From the NCBI RefSeq assembly GCF_900177405.1, contig NZ_LT840185.1, positions 726,001 to 790,000 of the forward strand: a stretch of DNA of 64,000 nucleotides. The letters run 5' to 3'. A model generated the notes under the pieces. The model was not told where the DNA came from. It worked only from the letters and a program-made list of their open reading frames with translations, and searched no databases. This DNA comes from Allosphingosinicella indica. GTDB lineage: Bacteria > Pseudomonadota > Alphaproteobacteria > Sphingomonadales > Sphingomonadaceae. The position numbers were made by a program, and so were the translations under genes. Of the stretch, positions 59,290 through 64,000 are shown piece by piece; position 1 is the first letter of the stretch; every line of letters starts with the position of its first letter.

Positions 59290-60594
59290 TCATTCCTCGC
59301 GAAGAGCGGTTTCGCTTAGCCGGGTGATCGGCGTCAGGATATATTCGAGCACCGTACGCTTGTCGCCGAGCAGGCTGACGTCGGCGACCATGCCCGGCCC
59401 GATGTCGAGCTCCTTGCCGGCGCGATCGCGCAGCTTGTCCTCGGTCGCGACGCGCACGGTGTAATAGCTCTCGCCGGTCCGCTCGTTGAGGGTCGCGTCG
59501 GGCGAGATGGCGGTAACCTTGCCTTCGAGCGATCCGTAGACCGCGGTGTCATAGGCGGTGACGTTGATCTTCGCGCGCTGGTTCATCCGCACCCAGGCGA
59601 TGTCCTGCGGGCGGACCTGCGCCTCGACGATCAGGCTGTCGTCGCTCGGCACGATCTCGGCGATCGGCGCGCCGGGCGAGATGGTGCCGCCGACGGTGGT
59701 GAACAGCACGCGGTTGACCGTGCCAGCCAGCGGCGAGCGGATGACCGTGCGCGACACGCGATCGGACAGCGCGGGCAATGTGCGGCGCAATGCCACCATC
59801 TCACCCTGCGCCTGCGCCAACTCCTGCGCGGCGCGGGCGCGCCAGTCCTGACGCTGCTGATTGAAGCTCGCGCGTGCCTCGGCCACCGCAGACTGCGCTC
59901 GCGTAACGGCAGCGGATGCCGCAGCCACATCGGCGGCGGTCGTCGCCGCTCGGTTCTCGGCCTGGATCAGCGACAGCCGCGGCTCGATTCCGCGCTCGAC
60001 GAGCGGGCGGATGAGCTGCAGCTCGGTCTGCGCCGCCTCGCGCGCGGAGCGGCGCGCTTCGAGCGCGGCGTCGGCTTCGGCGACCGCACGGTCGGTCTGC
60101 ACCACGCGCGCCTGCGCGGCGGCGCTGAGGCTTTGGAGATCGGCCATCCGAGAGGCATGAACCGAACGCTCGATCGCAACTTGTTCCTGCAACGTCGGGC
60201 TCGGACCCGACGGGAAGGTCGGCGCCCGACCGGCAACTTCCGCCTCCAACCGCGCGATGCGCGCCACAAGCGCGTCATATTGCGCCTGATTGCTGCCGAA
60301 GGCCGATCCGGTCTGGGTCTGATCGAGACGGACGATGGGGTCGCCGCGCTTCACCTGATCGCCGACCTTGACCAGGATCTGCTCCAGAATGCCCCCCTCA
60401 AGGTTCGACACCGTCTGGAGCTGCGAGCTCGGGATGATCCGGCCGCTGCCGCGCACCGTCCGGTCGAGCTCCGCGAAGGTCGCCCAGATGAGGAACACCG
60501 CGATGAAGCCGACGATCACCCATAGCAGGATGTTCGCACCGGCGCGCGGGCGCATGCGGTCGATATAGTCTTCGAGATGCATGGGGGCGTTCAT
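59290..60594 (-). CDS. T1SS periplasmic adaptor (HlyD/PrtE family)
   Basis: 434 residues. One membrane helix at about 20-42 after a short cytoplasmic start, a lipoyl-like half (VGDQVKRGDPIVRLD), a long coiled coil (about 95-270, rich in Ala, Glu, Gln, Arg) and the beta-barrel end with GAPIAEIVPSDDSLIVEAQV and GMVADVSLLGDKRTVLEYILTPI. It joins the inner-membrane ABC exporter to TolC. ATGA overlap with the ABC gene. Confidence 0.95.
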   Translation of the reverse strand: MNAPMHLEDYIDRMRPRAGANILLWVIVGFIAVFLIWATFAELDRTVRGSGRIIPSSQLQTVSNLEGGILEQILVKVGDQVKRGDPIVRLDQTQTGSAFGSNQAQYDALVARIARLEAEVAGRAPTFPSGPSPTLQEQVAIERSVHASRMADLQSLSAAAQARVVQTDRAVAEADAALEARRSAREAAQTELQLIRPLVERGIEPRLSLIQAENRAATTAADVAAASAAVTRAQSAVAEARASFNQQRQDWRARAAQELAQAQGEMVALRRTLPALSDRVSRTVIRSPLAGTVNRVLFTTVGGTISPGAPIAEIVPSDDSLIVEAQVRPQDIAWVRMNQRAKINVTAYDTAVYGSLEGKVTAISPDATLNERTGESYYTVRVATEDKLRDRAGKELDIGPGMVADVSLLGDKRTVLEYILTPITRLSETALREE

Positions 60595-62321
60595 GATTTG
60601 GCGACCCTGGCAGGATTGATCTTGTCGAGAACCGCGTCGCGCGGCCCGTCCATCAACACCTTGCCGCGATCCATCAGGATGACGCGGCTGGTGAGACGAA
60701 GGAACGGCGTGCGATGGGTGATGACGATGAAGGTGCGCTCCTTGAGCTCGGCGTCGAGCCGCTCGATGAGGCCGTTCTCGGTCTGCGTGTCCATGCCGCT
60801 CGACGGCTCGTCGAAGACGAGCACCGGCGGCTTGGCGGCAAGCGCGCGGGCGATGACGATCGACTGGCGCTGCCCGCCCGACAGGCCTTCGCCGCGATCG
60901 GCTAAGCGGCGGTCATAGCCGTTGGCGATCTGGCCGATGAACTGGTGAGTGCCGGCAAGCTCGGATGCCTCCAGCATCGCCGGATCGTCAATTTCTTCGC
61001 GGCCGAGCGCGATATTCTCGCGCACCGATCCCGAAAGCAGCAGCGTATCCTGCATCACGCTCGCGATCTTGCGGCGGAGATCGACGGGGTCGAGCTGGCG
61101 GATGTCGGTGCCGTCGAGCAGGATCACGCCCTCTTCCGGCTCGTAGAGGCCGAGCAGCAGCTTCGCGATCGTCGTCTTGCCCGATCCGACACGGCCGATC
61201 AGCGCGACATGCTCGCCCGGATTGATCGTGAAGTTGATATTCTCGAGCGCCTTCTCAGGCGTGCCGGGATAGCGGAAATGGACGTTGCGGAACTCGATCT
61301 TGCCGGCGACCTTGGCGAGCCGCAGCGGATCGCCGTCCGGCCCTTCCGGGCGGCCCTGCATCAGATGGTTGAGCTGGCGATAGGCGGTGCGCGTCGCGGT
61401 GATGCGCGAGAGGAGCTGCGCGATCGTGCCCAGCGGCGCCACCGCGCGGCCGGCGAGGATCGAGCAGGCGATGAGCCCGCCCATGGTGAGCGTGCGGTTG
61501 GCGATCATCTCGACGCCAACCACGACCACTGCCGCGAACGACACCATCTGTGCCGATTGCGACGCGGTGATGCCGATATTGGCGATGAGCCGCTGGCGCA
61601 GCGAAATATCCGAATTGTCCTCGATCGAGCGCAGCCAGCGGCCGGTGAGGATCGGCGAGGCGCCGGCGGTCTTCACCGTCTCCAGCCCGCCGATCGTCTC
61701 GACGAGCACCGACTGTTTGTGCAGCGCATGGCTCATGGCGCGCGTCGCCAGCCGCTCCATCGCGGGCTGGGTAACGATGCCGACCAATATGACGAGCGGC
61801 ACTAGCACGATCGGCACCAGCACCAGCCAGCCACCGATGATCGCGATGACGACCATCGTCAGTAGGATGAAGGGCACGTCGACCACCGCCGACAGCGTTG
61901 CCGAGGTGAAGAAGTCGCGCAGCGTCTCCTGCTCGCGGACGATGCCGGCGAGCGCGCCGGTGGAGCCGCGCTTGCGATCGAGCCGGATGTTGAGCAGCCG
62001 GTCGAACACGCTTTCGCCGACCTCGCGATCGATCCGCGCGCCGGCGACATCGACGAAATAAGAGCGCAGCATCTTCAGGATGAAGTCGAAGATGACGATC
62101 AGCGCAAAGCCGATCGACAGCGCCACCAGCGACGAGGTCGCGTTGTTCGGCAGCACGCGATCATAGACCACCATCGTGAACAGCGACGAGGTCAGCGCGA
62201 AGATGTTGATCAGCACCGCGGCCAGCGTGACCTTGATGTAGATGTCCTTGTTGCGGCGCATCGGCTCGAGCAGCCAGGGCGCAAAGCCCTCGCGCTCGCC
62301 GACCAACTGATCGTCGCTCAT
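60591..62321 (-). CDS. T1SS ABC exporter (permease-ATPase)
   Basis: 576 residues. Six helices (about 35-310) then the ATPase domain. Walker A is GRVGSGKT (K382), the signature LSGGQRQ, Walker B VLVFDEPSSGMD and the H-loop ITHRT. It has no N-terminal C39 peptidase or C39-like domain, as in PrtD-type exporters of RTX proteases. The frame is open far upstream under the TolC gene, but the ATG at 62321, overlapping the TolC stop, is the true start. Confidence 0.95.
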   Translation of the reverse strand: MSDDQLVGEREGFAPWLLEPMRRNKDIYIKVTLAAVLINIFALTSSLFTMVVYDRVLPNNATSSLVALSIGFALIVIFDFILKMLRSYFVDVAGARIDREVGESVFDRLLNIRLDRKRGSTGALAGIVREQETLRDFFTSATLSAVVDVPFILLTMVVIAIIGGWLVLVPIVLVPLVILVGIVTQPAMERLATRAMSHALHKQSVLVETIGGLETVKTAGASPILTGRWLRSIEDNSDISLRQRLIANIGITASQSAQMVSFAAVVVVGVEMIANRTLTMGGLIACSILAGRAVAPLGTIAQLLSRITATRTAYRQLNHLMQGRPEGPDGDPLRLAKVAGKIEFRNVHFRYPGTPEKALENINFTINPGEHVALIGRVGSGKTTIAKLLLGLYEPEEGVILLDGTDIRQLDPVDLRRKIASVMQDTLLLSGSVRENIALGREEIDDPAMLEASELAGTHQFIGQIANGYDRRLADRGEGLSGGQRQSIVIARALAAKPPVLVFDEPSSGMDTQTENGLIERLDAELKERTFIVITHRTPFLRLTSRVILMDRGKVLMDGPRDAVLDKINPARVAKS

Positions 62322-63937
62322 TGGGCCTCCGGCGCCGGCGGCGCGATGTTGAGAGTGGTGAGAAGCTGGCCGGTGCGGGACAGCAGAACGTAGCGCGCTG
62401 CATCCAGCTCGGTGATTGCGCGGATGTAGGACGCGGCCGTGGTGAAATAGGAGCTTTCGGAATCGAGCAGATCGAACAGCGTTCCGCGCGCGACGCTGAA
62501 TCGCTCGGCGAGCACGTCGCGCGATTGGCGGCCCGCGAGATAGCTGTCTTCCAGCGCGGCGAGCTGCTGCTGCAGCGCCTGCACGTCGCTCCATGCGATT
62601 GAAGCTTCGCGTTCGGCCTCGGCGCGAACGCGATCGGCGCGCGCGGAGAAAGCCGCGGCGCGGGCTTCGGCCTGCTCGGCCCGCGCATTGACGCCGCCGA
62701 ACAGCCGCTGACGCACGGTGACGCGGCCGCGGACGTCGTAGTTGTCGCCCTCGAACACGCCGTAGCGGCCGATGTCGAGGCCGCCTGAAATGCGGGGGTA
62801 GGTCGAGGCTCGCTCGGCGCGCGCGTCCTGTCGGGCGCCGCGCGCCGACGCCTCGGCGCTCTGCACGCCGGGCGAGGAGCGGGCGAGGAGCTGCGCCGCA
62901 TCCTTGGACGTGCTTTCCGATCCCAGGATCGGCGCACGACCGAGATCCGCGGGGGCCGGCAAGCCGTAGATTTCCTCGAACCGCGCTTCCGCATTGGCAA
63001 GCTGCCGGCGGAAGCGGGCGAGATCGGTCTCGGCCGCGGCGATGTAACTTTCGACGCGCGGCAGATCGCCGGGCGCCGAGACGCCCTGGCGGATGCGCGT
63101 CTGGATCGCGGCGCGGAGATCCCCCTGGCTGCCGGTAAAGGCGCTGGCGAGCCGGACAAGCGCGCGATACGCGAAGACGTCGTACCAGGCGGCAATCGCG
63201 CGCAGCGTCACATCGTCGGCGCTCGCCTGCGCATCGAAAGCGGCGGCGCGGAGGCGTGCACCGGCAGCGGACACGCGGTTCTCGGTAGCGCCGAAATCCC
63301 AGATCGTCTGCTCGGCGTTGATCGTCGCATCGGTGCGGCTGCGCGAGCGCGCGCGTTCGACGATCACGTCGATATTGTCGACATCGAAACTGCGCGCGAA
63401 CGACGTGCTGGTGTTGAGCCCGAGGTCGACCGTCGGCCAGCGTTGGGCCGTCGCCTGCTTCCGTGCGGCCTCGGCCTGCGTGATATTGGCTTCCGCCTCG
63501 TTGACCGCCGGGCTGCGCGCCACGGCTTGGCCGACGAGCTCGGTAAATTCGGACGGCGAGACGCTGGTACGGGCGAGACCCAGAATCGGGTCGCCCTCGC
63601 GGTTGATGCGCAGCGGATCGGCGATCGGTTGCGGTAGGCGCTGAAGCTGGCCATCCACCATCGCCGGCTGACGTTCGCGCGGCACGCCGGGTGTTCCGAG
63701 CGAGGGGGCCGGCTGCATCGCGACGCTCGGCACCGGCGCCGGGGTGACAGCGACGTTGCCGGAAGGCGGCGCGGGCTGTGGCAATGCAGTGGACGGCGGT
63801 GCGACCGGATCGCGCTCGCGCGTCGTCGCGCGCGGATCGCCGGTCATCGGCGGCAGTTGGCTGAGCGGATTCTCCGCGCCGGGGGTTTGCGCGGCCAGCA
63901 TGGCCGCGAGCGCGATAAGCGAAACAGGCATCGTCAA
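62318..63937 (-). CDS. TolC-family outer-membrane channel of the T1SS
   Basis: 539 residues. A short signal (PVSLIALAAMLAAQ) is followed by a Pro-rich linker of about 100 residues and the two TolC repeats (about 130-335 and 340-520), each with long Ala/Glu/Gln/Arg helices and VTLRAIAAWYDVFAYRAL-like strands. It forms the exit duct for the exported protein. TTG at 63937 sits six bases after GAGGA; the ATG at 63931 is the alternative. It starts the TolC-ABC-HlyD operon. Confidence 0.93.
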   Translation of the reverse strand: MTMPVSLIALAAMLAAQTPGAENPLSQLPPMTGDPRATTRERDPVAPPSTALPQPAPPSGNVAVTPAPVPSVAMQPAPSLGTPGVPRERQPAMVDGQLQRLPQPIADPLRINREGDPILGLARTSVSPSEFTELVGQAVARSPAVNEAEANITQAEAARKQATAQRWPTVDLGLNTSTSFARSFDVDNIDVIVERARSRSRTDATINAEQTIWDFGATENRVSAAGARLRAAAFDAQASADDVTLRAIAAWYDVFAYRALVRLASAFTGSQGDLRAAIQTRIRQGVSAPGDLPRVESYIAAAETDLARFRRQLANAEARFEEIYGLPAPADLGRAPILGSESTSKDAAQLLARSSPGVQSAEASARGARQDARAERASTYPRISGGLDIGRYGVFEGDNYDVRGRVTVRQRLFGGVNARAEQAEARAAAFSARADRVRAEAEREASIAWSDVQALQQQLAALEDSYLAGRQSRDVLAERFSVARGTLFDLLDSESSYFTTAASYIRAITELDAARYVLLSRTGQLLTTLNIAPPAPEAQ

Positions 63938-64000
63938 CGCCGATCCTCAAAGCCGAAATAAAAGGCGTGCCCCCCGGCAGCGCTGCGGCAAACAACAGAT

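Noticed and set aside
60591..63995. apparent 1134-residue fusion including the ABC exporter
   Set aside because: The first half is a +1 shadow of the TolC gene; the ABC homology begins exactly at the ATG overlapping the TolC stop.

Overview
The window is a 64 kb stretch of a GC-rich alphaproteobacterial chromosome, most probably a sphingomonad (Sphingomonas or a close relative). This rests on codon use, on the gene order infA-maf-RNase E/G-yacG-tRNA-Phe, on the pairing of cobS/cobT with a J-domain gene and bolA, on small secreted Gly-zipper proteins, and on palindromic repeats of the kind common in sphingomonads. It is mostly densely packed housekeeping chromosome. No transposase, integrase, phage gene or CRISPR array was seen.

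Layout. 0-9 kb: an S24-type repressor cut by the left edge, small membrane proteins, a DMT exporter, ispG, an uncharacterised DUF6152/DUF6644 pair, an MHS-type MFS transporter, a Phd/PIN toxin-antitoxin pair with a perfect operator palindrome, and guaA. 9-24 kb: a secreted protein, an AAC(3)-fold protein, a CNNM/CBS protein, prolyl oligopeptidase and DUF423 run, an OmpA-like lipoprotein, tadA, an unusual ureohydrolase, an M13 peptidase, lnt, metK behind a SAM-cycle-type operator, and an MscS channel whose first helix lies upstream of any normal start codon. 24-33 kb: PAP2, large catalase katE, LysR, an M3/M20/cyclophilin run and an Old Yellow Enzyme. 33-41.7 kb: tRNA-Phe, yacG, an RNase E/G homologue, maf, infA, the H+-pyrophosphatase, thiL, cobT and cobS.

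41.8-45.6 kb is a compact cassette: an HxlR-SCP2 regulator divergent from VOC, a 32-aa membrane peptide, GST, VOC, a tandem DUF1428 protein and a third VOC-like protein. It sits between cobS and the J-domain gene, which with bolA normally form one block, so it looks like an inserted detoxification module. 46-51 kb: bolA-pirin-epoxide-hydrolase-like-nusB, a phytase-like secreted protein and rpmB. 51.3-55.8 kb: hutI-hutU-hutH, without the last enzyme of histidine breakdown.

55.9-63.9 kb is a secretion locus. A serralysin-type RTX metalloprotease and a 2OG-Fe(II) oxygenase are divergent around a 473-bp leader, and a complete type I secretion operon (TolC, ABC, HlyD, joined by ATGA overlaps) follows. 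The ABC system most likely exports the protease. Many adjacent genes overlap by ATGA or GTGA, and three convergent pairs end on a shared CTAG.
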